Positions 44,347 through 57,441 of a stretch of DNA of 64,000 nucleotides are shown here, in pieces. The notes under the pieces are model-generated. The model searched no databases. It was not told where the DNA came from and saw only the letters and a list, made by a program, of their open reading frames with translations. Made by a program: the position numbers and the translations under genes. The stretch's first letter is position 1. Each line of letters starts with the position of its first letter. Source of the stretch: Erythrocercus mccallii (taxonomy: Eukaryota; Chordata; Aves; Passeriformes; Dicruridae); the NCBI GenBank assembly GCA_013397435.1, contig VZRG01001518.1:62001-126000 (forward strand), in the 5' to 3' direction.

Positions 44347-47300
44347 AAATACTACTACTGATATCCTGAAAATAAAAATTAATTTATATAAAATATAATC
44401 AGTTTGAAATTTTATTGGCTGTTCTCACTGTGATTTTGGTACCAGGCTTCCACATCCCATGGATTATTTTGGCTGACTTTCCATGGGGACCGTGACAAGA
44501 CCCGAGGAGGGCGAGGGTGGTGTGAGTCACCGAGGATCTCATGGGGGGGGAGCACTGTGGAGCAGTGTCACAGTGTCCATCCTTTTGCTGATGAACTTTT
44601 CTCAGTTCCACAAGGGACAACAAGATCCTTGAGGTGATCTGTTTTATACTGTGTGGGAGAATTGTTCTTAAGAGAAAGGCTACCCTGTGTTTTAATGATA
44701 AGGTGATGCTCCTTATCAAGTCTTCCTGAAACTAGTGCTCCTTGCTACAGCCTCAGCTCTTCAACGGGTTCATCTTTGTCAGCTGAGTTTTAATTGCAAT
44801 TGAGCATTAAATCCCATCTGTGTAAATTCCAATATGTAAATAAAGTTCCTTCAGCTCCTCATTGGAGAGATCTTACACCATACTTGTTTCAACCAGCGTC
44901 CTCTCAGCATCCCAAGGAAGTTTCATGCTTTTCAGCTATGTGAAATTTGGTGCAAAGGAAAGGAAGTGCAGGTAAAAGTATAGCAGTAATAGTAAAACAC
45001 ATTTTCTCCTTCTGGACTACACTCCCACGCAGTCTGGCTTTAGAACATCTCCACCGAGTAGCAGCAATTGCCATCAGCGAAGCCCCCTCCCCTTCCCACA
45101 TTTATTTCCATGGTAACCCGGAGAAGGCATTCTGCAGCCTCAAAACTACTTTTGCTCTTTCATCAAGCAAGCCGGCATTGTCAAGGGCTGAGTGTATTCC
45201 TACAGCTTTTAATGAATATTAAAAAAAAAGAAAAAGCCTGAATTTGGCTGGGCAGTTTTTATTTGGGAGGCCCTGCAGCAGGAAGGAACGGGCAGCCTGC
45301 AAGTGACCTAGTGTCCGTACATTGGTTAGTAAGGAAAAAACAGTCTTGCTTCATTAATTGATTTCCGGGGTGGGTGGGGGTGATCAGAAGGGTCTGTCTG
45401 TGCAGGGAGTGCGGGGATTCCTGTGTGCTGGGGTGGGCTGCGAGGGGCAGATGGTTGGGCAGGCTGGGCTGGCGAGCTGCCCGTGCGCCTGCATGCTGTG
45501 ATCGCTTCCAATTGCGCCTTCTTGCAGGTATCGTGTAGAAAATGGTGCCTGCTCCTCGATTGTGTTCTGCATTAGCCTTTTCCTGGTGTAGGAGTGGGGG
45601 GGGTTTGGCAGTGTTGGGCAGTGCTTACTGAGTGTGAGCAATTTCGTGCTGGTAGTAAAACATTTGCTCTTTCCATACAGCTCCATGATGACCTGTATTG
45701 ATTTTATGCTTTTCAAAATCTGTATTTATGCAGCATTTGCATGTAAACATTGAGAGGATTTTATCCTTTTTGAGCTGGGTAAGGCTGTTTGAGGGCTCTG
45801 TATGACAACAGCAGCATGTGGAATGCATAGTACTTGGTAAAAGAAAACCAGTTGCTTGCAAACAGTGTCTGCAAATGGAGTATGAATAAAATGATGTTGT
45901 AAGTAATTATTTTTAAAATAATCTGAAAGCAGAAACTTGTCTGGTCCAAGTGTGGCCAGAATCTTGTATGATAAAGGGGTTGTGTGGATCATTACTTTGA
46001 AATTTCTGCTGATGTCTGAGTTGTCTGAGTACCTGATTCACAGTGCAGGAAAAGTATTGGTTAAAATATGTCAGAGGTGCTCCCTGATCAAAGGACTTGG
46101 TTGCCATTTGATTGGCTTGGGACAAGCTGGCAGGATTTCCCCCCCTTTCTTACATTATTTGATTGGGAGGGGTGAAAATGTAGCTTTTTTCTGAATGAGT
46201 CTGAAGTACATAAATGACTGAGAAGTCACCATGACAACATGGGGACCTGGATCACACTTTCCCTCCATGCTTTTGCTCTTTAGTTGTTTTAAAATATTTG
46301 TTATTTAGGTAATCCCTAAGGTGTTTGAGGGAGTATCTTATAGCTCCTGTTGCTACAGGACTTTTAATGGTTGTGTATTCAGGGCTTTTTTGGATTAGGC
46401 TCAGTCTACTGTATACAGTTTGCTGTACAATTAAGGTGGGATCTGCTCCTCCAGCAGGAATTAAGGATCTGCCTTTCCCACAAATTTGGTCTTGCAGATC
46501 TGAAATCTTCTGCTGAGCAATTCTGTGGTCCTGAGGATTCCTGTGTGCTTGTGGTGTTCCCGTGTGGGACACAGAGCCTGGACATTCCTGAAAGTTTTGT
46601 CCAAGCCAAGGTGTGCCTGGAGTTAGGGGCAAGCTCAGGGACAACAAGAAAAAAGACTGATCATGGTCAAGAAGCAAACGGTTCTTCCACCCTCCTTTGC
46701 TAAGGGGTACTGAGTGTACCTCTCAGGGAGGAAGAGGGTTTTGCAAGATGTGTTGCTGGCTGTTTCTCTGCACTTTTTGGGACACAGTGAAGCTGTGCTG
46801 CCCAAGGGGAGTAAGGTTTGTGTTCAGTTCCTTTTTTTCATCTGAGGCATTCAAATTTCACCACTTACAAATTTTGGAGTGGTGAACACAGACTGTGAGA
46901 AGTTAGACCATACAGGGCATTCTGAGCTTTCCTGAAGCCCTGGAACTGTTCAGAGGGGAATGAAAGATTCTCCAGGTTAGAGAGGGTGTGCAGGGAAGGC
47001 AGTATCTGCAGCACTGCGAGTTAAGAGGCTTTGATGGGGAGTTGTGGAGGAACAGCATTTGATTTCTGGTCTCCACTGCCACAGCCGTGGACACTTGTGT
47101 GGAATTAGATGTGCTTATTTTGTGGTTAATATTTTGGGGTGATCCAGCTTAGGAATCTTCTAGAAGAATATTTACTTTGGGGAGGAGACATGTTAACTGG
47201 AGATCTCTCCCTGGCACTGTCTTCTGCCTCCTCCTGGTAGGTTTTCTAGGGTTGGAGAGATGTTTGTTTCATACCTGCAGCAGCAACCTATGTAATTAAT

Positions 47301-50300
47301 AATGAATTTGTTGGAAAAATGAGTAGTACATGTTCTGTGGAGGTGACATTTCAGTGTCAGCAGAGGGTAATTACATACTTCTCAGTGATCATCATACTTC
47401 TTGACGGAGAAAAAAACCCCACTGTAATTTGGGTATATGAAAGTAAAAATCATTGCTGTTGTCACTTGTGCCCATCTAAACTTGGAGGGAAAGTATTTCT
47501 GTGACATCTTCTGAGAATGTATGGATTTACTTGCCCTTGTGGCAGAGCTGTGAGTATGTTTCAGTACTGAGGCAATTGAAAAGTAAGTACAACATGACAG
47601 TGACTTTCACCTTGTATTATTACACTTTATCTTGACACGAGAATGTGAAGAACCACACATTTTCCTCTTGACACCCATTAATCTAATCTAATATCATCTT
47701 ATTTGATGCCAAATGAATAATCAAATGACTTTTTTTAATCTGGAAAAATGTTGAGTTCAGTCTTCTGCTGGAGCTAAATTTTCAAGTAATACATAAAAAG
47801 AATTTTCTACAGCTGGGTAGGATTATCTCCTTTGATGAAGTGCATGTCTGTGTGATGTAGCCTATTTCCCCTTTTTCTTGAAGTTACCTGATGTTATAAT
47901 TTTGAATATAGAAAATGTGTAGAAAATTCAGTCCTTCAGAAATTCATCTCAAGTGTCTGAGAAAGGATTTCTTTCAAGCCAGGGGCTCAAATAATGAGAT
48001 AAATCCATTATGAGAAAAACAAGTAAGAGCAGAGCCTGGTGGAGTTATACAGACTTCTGTGGTTACATACCTTGCTTTCAAGATTCTTACAGTTAGGATA
48101 CATATCATAATGCTAGAGGCAAAAACTTGAAAGTCCTGAATTTAGGAGTAGCTCCAAAACAAAACAAACATATACCCACCCTTCCTTTCCCCGCCAAAAA
48201 CCCCAGCCACAAACAACAAAATAAACCTCTTCTTATTTCTAGAGTTGGAGTCAGGCTTGATGCTGTAAGGAAATCAACACCAAAAGAAATCCCTCTAACA
48301 TGTGAAAATGCAGTGGGGATAGGTCAGAGTGACACTGGTGATGCCATTACAGCATTCTTTGTACTTAAAGATTCTGGTGATGGAAATGACGCTTTTTATT
48401 CCACCTGCTCTTGGCAGTGGTGCTCTAAGAGCTCAATGACAGTCACCTGAAATCAAGGCACTTGTACTTTTTTTTCCTTATTAATTTTGTTCATTTCTAA
48501 GTGGGAAAAGTCTTGGTTTCAGTCCTACAAAACAATTTTAAATTAATTTGCAGTATTTTATTAGGAACAACCTTGTTTTGCTGTGTGTCAGAGACTGGAA
48601 CTAGCCTGCAGTGTAATCCTGCTCCTTGTCCCTTCCCGGTACAGAGATAGTGTGGGTGTATGGACTGCCATGAAAATCTGCATCCAGAATTTAAAAATTC
48701 TTTCCAACTTACACTTTCCAACTTTCCCACTTACCACCCCTTCAAAAAAAGGGAAGACTTCATCATAGTGGATAAATTCACAATTGAGTGTTAAAATTGA
48801 ATCTTGTTTTTTTGTAGAGCTATTGTTCTTTGCCGTGCTCCACCCTCCCCCCCCCAAAAAAGAAGTTTCTGCACATGCTACTTCCAACAGGAAACCAAAA
48901 CTGAGCCTTTTCACTTAAGCATGGGATCAGCTGAAGTTTAATTTCCCCTATAAATGTGATATGGCAATAAAAAACCCTTGCCACAAAAATTGTAGAGGTC
49001 TCGAAAACACACTTCACTGAAAAAGCTCAAGGTCTTGACATCTTTGGTTATAAAAGGCAAACTAGTTTAACTTGGGTTATGTTTAACAAATGAGTGGTAA
49101 AAATGCCATGGTCTGAGAACATGGAAAGATCAAACTGGAGTTATTTTCCTTGTAAAAGCAACTTTGCTTTTAAGAGGAATAAACAGTTTTTGAATACTTT
49201 TGAATACTTCTTTCAATACTTCTGATTCAAAATGAAAAAGTATTTTGTTGTAGAACAAGAGGTTTTGATATATTTTTTCCATGCCATTAGGTAATAATAA
49301 TTGAAATGAAATGTTTCTGCTTGCTGGCCAATTGAGTTGCAGTAAACTGTGTCATTCCCAGGGTTCTGCAGAGTCTAGCACCTGTTGCAACAGCAGCCCT
49401 GCTTGCAGCACCACTGTAGAAGATGCCTGCAAGCCCAGTTCTTCTGCCTGCTGCCTGTGGTCTTGCTGGCTTCTACACCACTGCCCTGTGCCTGGGATCA
49501 GCTCAATCAATTCTGAGTTGAGTCAAAAGCTTCTAAGTAAGAACAATGTAATGTCTGTAGTTGAGGGAGCAGGGCAGGAAGACTTTTGCAGTGGGATGAT
49601 GTTAAGTGTAGTATAAAACCACACCATTAGTCCCACCACCTGTATCTTGCCCCTGTGTTAAATTCTGTCCTTTAGCCCAGGATTTACTATTTCTTTCTGC
49701 TGTTGAGTGTTTGGTCTGGTTTGTGAAAATGTCCTTTTTTGGAAATTCTACTATAAGAAGCAGAATGACAATAGGTACAAAAGGCCTGTGGTGCTCATGT
49801 TTTGGTCCTACCAGGTGTTGAGTTTCCCTTCCTAAGGAGCTGCCCAGTGCTCTCATGTTCCTTCTGACCAGCCTGGCTGGAAAAATATGAAGGGCTTCAG
49901 GACCGGGACCTCAAAGAGTTAAATACACAGAAGTACTATTCAGTGAATATTTAGGTCATGAAGGACTGAGTGGAGAAAGATAGAGCATTACTGACACCCA
50001 GGGGGTTTATACTGGTAATGGACTGGAGAAGGTCTTCTATGAAGAAGTAGCACCAGATTTTGACTTTGTAATTGTACTGTCTGTTGTGTTTATGTTCTTA
50101 GCTGCATTGCTGTTGCTTTGCAAGAGGTGAGGCATTCAGTAAGTCTCTAAATGGGTTTCTAGAACCATTACTTGTGTCTTTCATCATGTCCTGCAGCAGT
50201 AACTGGGGCTGACTTCCTAATAATCACAGAAATTTTGAAGATTGCCTTTAATCTTCAGGTAATTTGTTGTGTTTTCTGAGGAAATGGTTAAAAAATTCAA

Positions 50301-51658
50301 TGTCTTACTGCCTTTTTGCAGGGCTCTGATCCATAAATCTCTTCTCAGTGACATGGATAGTTCCAGTTTGAGGAGTGTGGTATACAGGCTTTGCCCTGTC
50401 CTCGAAGGCTTTGGTTCCTAAGGTCAGGGCTTTTAGGCTTATCTCTCTGTAAAATGTCATTGAACATCCATGGTGTGATCTACATAAGAATGATAATGGT
50501 GAGCTGTCAGTGTCTATATGTCCCTGGGGAGAGAGGCAACTCCTGCCTGCTGTCCCTCATGCCCAGATGGTAGTGACTCTTCAAAGGCTTGTTTGCATCC
50601 TCTTTGAACACCAAAACTGCTTGAAGCCTTTGCCGCTTTCAGATGATTAAACAGTCAAATTTAACAAATTTAACAATTTGGGGTTTTTTTCATATGTCAA
50701 ACCCCAGTAATTTTAATTTAATGTTATCATGTGTATTTCCAGTAGATTGCTGAGTGGGTTGGAATTTTATGCTGCTAAATGTTCTTACCATTTAAGTTTT
50801 TTAGTCAAAGAAGCCAATATATTGTTATGGCTTTTATATAACTTTTATGTTTTTAATTCTGAAAATGTTTCAGACTAAAACATATCTTACTGTACAGAAA
50901 AAGGAGGAAGCCTAGTGTATAATATAGTTTAGAATGTATGATAAATTGAATTTTACTTGATATGAAGAAATTTGTATCGTTTTCATGGCTAGAATGGATT
51001 CTTTGATAGAACTGTAATCTAGCTGTTGTAATTCCATCATCAGATGAGGTCACTGAACTGAAGTATTTGGAAAACATCCCTGGTTGCGTCTCTTATTCTG
51101 AAAACCCTGTATTTTGTGTATGCTATGCACTCTGGCATTCAAATGTTATTTAGTGTTTTTAAATGACAGGTACAGAATTGTAAGATTGCTACAACATGTA
51201 TTGGGTAGCTGCTTGTATTAAATGCAAGAACTAGAGGTTGATGCACTTAATGTTTGTTACACTAAGCCCAGTCACATGTTCCTATTACCAAATGTGTCCC
51301 CTTGTGGAAGATGAGTAGATGAATGTAGTAGTCCTCAGCAGAGTGCATCTTGTGCTCTATGCCTTTCTCAACATACATCTGTAGCAGGGGACGTTGCCTT
51401 TTTGTGCACCTGAGAATCCCAGACTGGCTGCTCTGAGGAGAGGAAGACTCTTCAGACTCTGAAGACTGTTCAGTCCAAGAATGTTTTTTGTAGGTGTTGG
51501 GTTGGGAATGTTGTAGGAGTTGCATTCAAGTATCTGGGCAGGAAAAGAAGATGCACCATGGTGAGAAAGAAGAAATATTCTTGGATCTGTGACCAGGAAA
51601 TTGGATTGACCTAGGATTTTCAATTTGTTTCTAGTTTTATTCTGGTTGTTTTTTCACA
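44347..51658. other. Non-coding DNA
   Basis: No gene is recognised. It includes the enhancer-like stretch at 44.98-45.42 kb, a nearly pure A/C patch at 48160-48230, a C/A tract at 48845-48862, and repeated TTGAATACTT words at 49190-49220. The longest frames (46252-46677 -, 141 codons; 48127-48450 +) are unrecognised. Confidence 0.55.
44980..45420. promoter_or_regulatory. Possible conserved enhancer with X-box-like site
   Basis: The stretch has a word texture unlike its neutral neighbours and includes a scattering of CpGs. TTCCATGGTAAC (45106-45117) matches 12 of 14 positions of the RFX X-box when extended two bases upstream. A TTAATTGATT homeobox-type site (45355-45364) and an AATGAATATT word (about 45211) are nearby. 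This is a composition-based guess and no conservation data were available. Confidence 0.25.
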
Positions 51659-51781
51659 AGGCCAGATTGGATGGGGCTCTGACCAGCCTAGTCTAGTGGA
51701 AGGTGTTCTTGCCCATGGCAGGTGTTGGAACCAGGTGGTCTTCAAGGTCCCCTCCAACCTAAACCATTCTGTGATTCTGTA
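51659..51781 (+). mobile_element. CR1 LINE, 3' end fragment
   Basis: GATTGGATGGGGCTCTGA, AGTCTAGTGGAAGGTGTT, GCCCATGGCAGG, GGTCTTCAAGGTCCC, and CCTAAACCATTCTGTGATTC identify the 3' tail of CR1 with two terminal octamers. Confidence 0.93.
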
Positions 51782-54700
51782 ACTGCATCCTGCAGGGAAC
51801 AAAATACCCGATTCTTCCTGACCATTAGTGAAAATTAGCTTTTTAATTAAAAATCACCTTGAAGCAATTATTTTGCTTGACAGGTCTGATTTTTCCTTTT
51901 TCACAGTCCTATTTTCCCATTCTGAGAACACAGCTTTAGCCACAGACACTGGAGCTCAGGGCTGGTCCCTCTGAGAGTGTCTCTATGGAGTGTCTGCAGG
52001 GAGGCTGAGAGGTGGGGCAGGAACACAGAAGAGGGATGGCCCCATGGCACAGTGGCATGGTGGCCCCATTGGGGTGAGGGTGGGGGAACAGCAGGGCTCT
52101 GCGCTGGGCTGTGCAGGACAGGATGTGCACAACAGGCTGTGCACTTGGGCTAACTTAGAAATTGCCAGAGCTGCAGCCATCCTGTTTGGCTCCTCTGAGG
52201 AGAGCTGTCCTTCGTGAGTGGGGCAGGTGGGAGAAGTGGCTGGTGCAGGCTTTGCATGTATTTATGAATGCCAGATTTGGATATGGGGGGATGACACCTG
52301 AGCTCTAAGCATCTCCGAATTAGCCTGTTTATTTATGAGCTAGGATAACATGGCTTAAGGTGCCTTTTGAGCAGTAACTTTGTGTGGTGACCATCATCAC
52401 AGTGTTGTGAGGGGTCTGCCCATCATACGCAGAAGCTGAGCTCAGAGCCACAAGGGAGTGTGGCTAAGGACTGTACGGCCAGGCGGTGTCATGGTCAGTG
52501 ACAGTCAATGAGCTGCTGTGTATCAGTCATTCCCAGAGTGGAGCAGGCTGGCCAGGGCATAATCAGACCTTATTACAATTTGTGTATGCGTGTGCTTGGT
52601 GGTTTTGGGTTTTTTCTGGAAGGGCTATGGAGGGTTCAGTGGCCTTTGCTGACACTAGCATGCTGTCAAGGAAGCAGGAAGTGTCCTAGGCAATTTGGAG
52701 ATGTATTAATGTTACTGCTTTGTTTTTTATTGATGGGTGCGAACTCAGGTTAGCAGGTTAACTCTGGTGCTCCTCACTTTACACGTAAACATACTGCTCT
52801 GAAAGGTGTCTTGTTCCTCTCCTTGTGATGTCAGCAGCAGTTAAAGCTCTCTGAAGCCAATATGCCATAATAGATCTGAAAAAACTCCAACCAAACAAAA
52901 ATTATTTATCTACAACCCATTCTAAGCAACTGTTAGGATTATGATGTCATTACTATATTACACTTTCACTGTCAATTATTATAAGAGCTCAAAATTGTAA
53001 ATTCATTACAAGAGTGATTTATTATCTGAAATAATCTCGTAATGATCTTTTACAGTTTTTCTTCTACAGTGAAAATTCTTTGCCTTTTTCTTAATAGCAT
53101 GTAAATTTCTGTATTGGCTTTTATTTTTAAATCCCTCCAGTCATCTTTTCTTAATAATGCCAACAAGAATACATTGTATGCATGGATATTTCTCCATTAA
53201 TGAAAGAATAACATGGAATAATGATGCAGAAATTATATGGAAACTAGTAATTACTGAAACAGTGACTGCCATGCAGTATGTTCTGTTTTATGCAATATAA
53301 TTTTAAACACAAATATTCAGACATCCTGTGCAAGTGACATAGTTTGTAATTATCCATGTTAGCTCTATATATATTGGAAAATGTTAGTTGCCTGTTATAT
53401 TTTATGTAATGATAGACCACACTCTAAGTTTACTTCAGAATTGAAAGCTATCACCTAAGCAAGAGAGAATATATATTTTCACAATAATAATTTGAATGCA
53501 TATTTTGGGTTAATGGTCTGATTCTGAAACTGTTGCCTGTTTCTCCTCAACCTGAGCTTCCAATTTCTTTAAAAAATTTCTTTTAAAATAATTTCTGGCA
53601 GAGTTGTAATTCAATTTTGAGATGAAGTGGTTTGTTTTTTTTTAGAATGAAGATTTAGCAGTCATTCATAAGGATTTTATTGTTTGTGATTTATAACTGA
53701 GGTCCCGAATGATAACCTGGGTTCTTGCAAAATGTCCTTGGTTTTCACACTGTAGTGGCTATGGATTGGATGGAAGTGCAATTATAGATAACAGGAGAGA
53801 TGAAATAGCTGCTATAGATACAATGAATTTACTGAAGTTTTGTTGGGAAAACTAATCTCAGTTCCTTTTACTCCCGTTTTTCTCTGTACTCTATATTACA
53901 GGTCTTTGATCTGGTGTTACTTTGGAGCTTGTTGGGCTGAAGTAAAGGATGCTTTATGCTATCCTGTGACTGGGATCCAAAATACTGGAGCTGGTTCAGT
54001 GGTTTTCAGTCTCTTCCACTTTATTTATCTGTGCATTGTTCCCATGGATACCTTTAACTTTTCCCAGGTTCTTTTTCTTGCTCTCACTTTGGATCTTAGA
54101 GGCTGTGGATCACAGAGCAAGGAAGCATTGATCTAAGCTAAGGACGTGGTCATGCAAGGGAGGGAATGCTCTTTGCTCTTGCTTCCTCCATCTGCAATGT
54201 ACAGAACATGTTTGTGTGTCCCCCCAGAGCTGGAAGAGAGGTGGAGTTTGACGTCAGGGGTGGCTCTGGGATAACTTGGGTGTGTAGGTCTCTAGAGGAG
54301 TAGGGTGCAGAGCATGAGGCTGCAGAGGAGGGTAAAGATTGTGTTCTCTAGTCAGCTGAGAAACCAGTGCAGTGTAGTGTGGACCTTTGGTCAATATCAT
54401 AGGCTGCTCCAAGCCTCCAAAAAGTAGAGACTCAGCGTGGCTAGACCCCTCCAAGACTTTCCTTGTGCTGGACTTGCACTCAGTGTGTGGGATTGCTTTG
54501 TTGGAAGTAAAGATATGAGGAAGAAGGGATGCTTTTGCTTTTAGCCTCTCAGTGCTGTCCAGGCTCTTAAAGGCTCTTCCAAACTGTGACTGTGCTTTGT
54601 GAGCCCACGTGGTACTCAATCATCCAGTCCACAGCAGAGGCACCACAGACACCTGTCTGCTTCTCTCCAGTTGCTGCCCATGTTCAGCTCATCAGTCAGA

Positions 54701-54847
54701 AATGGTTTTTTCTGTGTCCTTTTCTCAATAAGGGCTTATTTTTTGAGAGCATTATTTATTGATAATTTACATTGTTATTTTGTTATGTTGGTTTTAAAAG
54801 GGACAAAAATGTTATTATGAATGTCATATTGTAATATGTGTGTCCAT
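51782..54847. other. Non-coding DNA
   Basis: No gene is recognised. It contains the GC-richer patch at 51.95-52.25 kb and the strongly AT-rich, low-CpG stretch at 52.88-53.5 kb described separately. A 121-codon - strand frame (54254-54619) has no recognised domain. Confidence 0.55.
52880..53500. promoter_or_regulatory. AT-rich stretch resembling a conserved non-coding element
   Basis: About 600 bases are rich in homeodomain-type words (CAATTATTAT, CCATTAATG, TAATTACTG, TTGTAATTATCC), have almost no CpG, and contain no repeat or simple sequence. This texture is typical of deeply conserved developmental enhancers in vertebrates, but it can also be plain AT-rich DNA. Confidence 0.2.
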
Positions 54848-54963
54848 GCTTGGAACCATTCAAACCAGGTCCTGAGCAGCTTGCTCTGTGTGGTCTTGCT
54901 TTGAGCAGAGGGGTTGGACTGGGTGATCTCCCTAAGCCCCTTCCAACCTCAAAAGACTCTGTG
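54848..54963 (+). mobile_element. CR1 LINE, 3' end fragment, diverged
   Basis: CTTGGAACCATTCAAACC, AGGTCCTGAGCAGCTTG, GGGGTTGGACTGGGTGATC, CCCTTCCAACCTC and a degenerate tail (GACTCTGTGG) mark an older CR1 3' end. Confidence 0.88.
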
Positions 54964-57120
54964 GCTTGGCCACTTTCTGTCAAAGCTTTAAACTTCAAGT
55001 AGGGTGTTACTGAGCCACACTGGGAACTGAAATATGTTTTATTTTAGTGATTATTGTGAAATTGTTCTGGATTTTGAAATAAGTAGCTTTGCTGTCAAAA
55101 TAGTGAAAAAATACTCACTGAGCTTTTCAATAATGAAGTTGAATTTTCTTAATTTCTGCAGTGTGGAGTGACAGCACATTGTGATCACACAGAAAAGGTA
55201 GTCTTGCTCCACAAAGATCACGTTTGTGGCAAAGAACCTGAGCTCAGTTTTACCTACTTCCATTTAGTACCTAAAGAGACTTTTAAATCAGCAAAGGCTA
55301 ATTATTTACTAAAACTAATGAAACAATTCGGGGTTATAAAGAGAAAGCCAGTTGGTTGGAACACTGTTGGAGATGAATTATGTTGTCATTAAATCTTAAG
55401 TGGAGGGTAATGTTTACTCATCTTGCTGGTTAAATGAGATCTTACACGTTGCAATGTATGGTATTAAGAAGATGCATTGGCACATCAAACTGAGCAGAGA
55501 ATCCTTGCATGCTGCGTTTGTCATTAGGAATAACAATTTAATAAGCTTTTAGTAAAGGAAGAAATGAAGCACATGAAACATTTTTTGACATGATTTTGAA
55601 TGAAGGCTCATAGGATGAGCCTTCAAATTCCTTTGAATGAAGGAATTTGCTCATAGGACTTGATCGGGCTGTTTCTCATCATTGTATCTTTTAAATCCCT
55701 GGAAGGTGATGGAAGGTGTGACGCTTTTCTCTGTTCTCCCCTCTTCCAGCAACTCACCCGTTCTGGGAATTGGAGATCTGCCATCTTTCTCTTTGTTCTT
55801 GGGAGAGCATCCCAAAGACAGTAAATCACCCACCTACAGGTAACCTGAAAGGAACAAATTGAGATGGCTTTGGCTGCCCAATACACAATCCTGAACTCAG
55901 GCAAAAGTTAGGGAGAAAGACCTATTATCTTCTATCTTCAATGAATCCCTTTGCAAAAAAGCAAAGCAAAGCAAAACATGGTCTTACAAATGAATGAATT
56001 CTGTGTTTCATGTTAACTGTAATGAAATATATGAATGAAAACCAACTCTCCTTTTCCCTTCTAAGTTAGTCACTTGCAACAACTTAAGATGGACTTTGAT
56101 ATCTGGACCTTGGCATTTGCACCTTGGCCAATGCAAGAATTAAGTCTTGAAATCTACTGCTGAAGTTAAATGTGTTGCTTTGCATTTCATCACACGAAAG
56201 TAGGACAAGATTTGTGTGCACCCAAGCAATGAGTCTGGCTGCCCATCCCTTCTTGCCTCCCTTTCTCTAGTAGGGGAACAGAGTTTGACAGCCCTGTGTG
56301 ATGGCTGAATCTCCTGATGCGTGCTGTGAGCAGTGTTCTGACAGGGCTTTTGTCTCCTGCAATGTCAGGCTGCCTGACACTTACCCCAGGCTCCTTCCCC
56401 TTTACTTTGACACTCTTTATGCCTCAGTCTTTTTATGTCATCTAACCTGCTTTTCTTACTAGATGGAATTGTCTCAGGGGCTTTTCTCTTCTACCTTTGA
56501 TCTTGTGTCACAGAAAGTTACTGTGGTGATTATTTTAACCTAATTAAACCATGCCATTTGAGGGGAAAAGTCAGCTTAAATGCTTCCTCCAGAAGCATGA
56601 GATTTTCATAGCCTCTTTGTTATACTTTGTTAGATCATAAAAATTTGTAACTGCCTTCCATTTATGGGAATTTCATGTTCAGTATCCCCTAACGTCTTTT
56701 CTCTGTATGTCAATATGAAGAGCAGGTCAAAAGTAAATATTGAGAAGACCATGGCTAAATGGAGGAATTTGCTTACCAGTGAACAGTCTCCAGCCCCAGA
56801 CAGAGAAATTAAACATGTATTTTCAAATTGGAAATCTATTTCCTGTGTGCCTTGTGGGAATATCACTGGAGGCTTGAAATCATAATGCCAAGGTTTGGGA
56901 CCAGATGTGTAAAGATATGCCCACATTCTGAGGTATGATAGAAATGCTAATGCAGAAGTTACTGGTAGGCACCTGTGTCCAAGTCAACTGAGAGATGAAA
57001 CCTAAGGCCAGTCTGATACTCTCCAAAGGGATACAAATATAAGCAAAATAAGAAAGAATAACTTTGCTGCAAGTTTGTCACAGAACAGCATGAAAGAACT
57101 TGAGAGTTGCCATTTAGATA
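54964..57120. other. Non-coding DNA
   Basis: No gene is recognised. A TTTCTGCAG acceptor-like site at about 55161 leads into a + strand open frame (to 55392) with no good donor. The twin hairpins lie at 55601-55648, and a GCAAA repeat at about 55955-55975. Confidence 0.5.
55601..55648. repeat. Two adjacent perfect hairpins
   Basis: The first arm TGAAGGCTCAT (55601-55611) pairs perfectly with ATGAGCCTTCA (55615-55625) around a 3-base loop. It is followed directly by AAATTCCTT (55625-55633), which pairs with AAGGAATTT (55640-55648) around a 6-base loop. Direct repeats TTGAATGAAGG and GCTCATAGGA overlay the same bases. Confidence 0.9.
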
Positions 57121-57441
57121 GGTGGGTATCCGTCTCTTCTTCCAGGTAGCAAGTGACAGGACAAGATAAAACAGTCTCAAGTTGTGCCAGGGGAGGTTTA
57201 GGTTGGATATTAGGGAAAAATTCCTCACTGAGAAGGTGGTCAAGCCCAGCACAGGCTTCCCAGGACTGTAGTGGGGTGTTCAAAAAGTGGAAGTGTTCAA
57301 AAATGTTCAAAAATGTGTGGAGGTGACACTTGGGGAACATGGTTTAGTGGTGAACATACAGGTGATGGGGGGATTCATAGTTCAACCTGGTGATCTTAGA
57401 GATCTTTTCCAATCTTAACCATTCTATGATACTGTGATACT
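57121..57441 (+). mobile_element. CR1 LINE, about 320-bp 3' part
   Basis: GTCTCTTCTTCCAGGTAGC, AAGTGACAGGACAAG, CAGGGGAGGTTTAGGTTGG, GATATTAGGGAAAAATTC, and the tail ATTCTATGATACTGTGATAC identify CR1. A small internal expansion of GTTCAAAAA (57279-57315) is specific to this copy. Confidence 0.93.

Noticed and set aside
46252..46677. 141-codon - strand frame.
   Set aside because: No recognised domain; length is near the chance maximum; no splice or promoter context.
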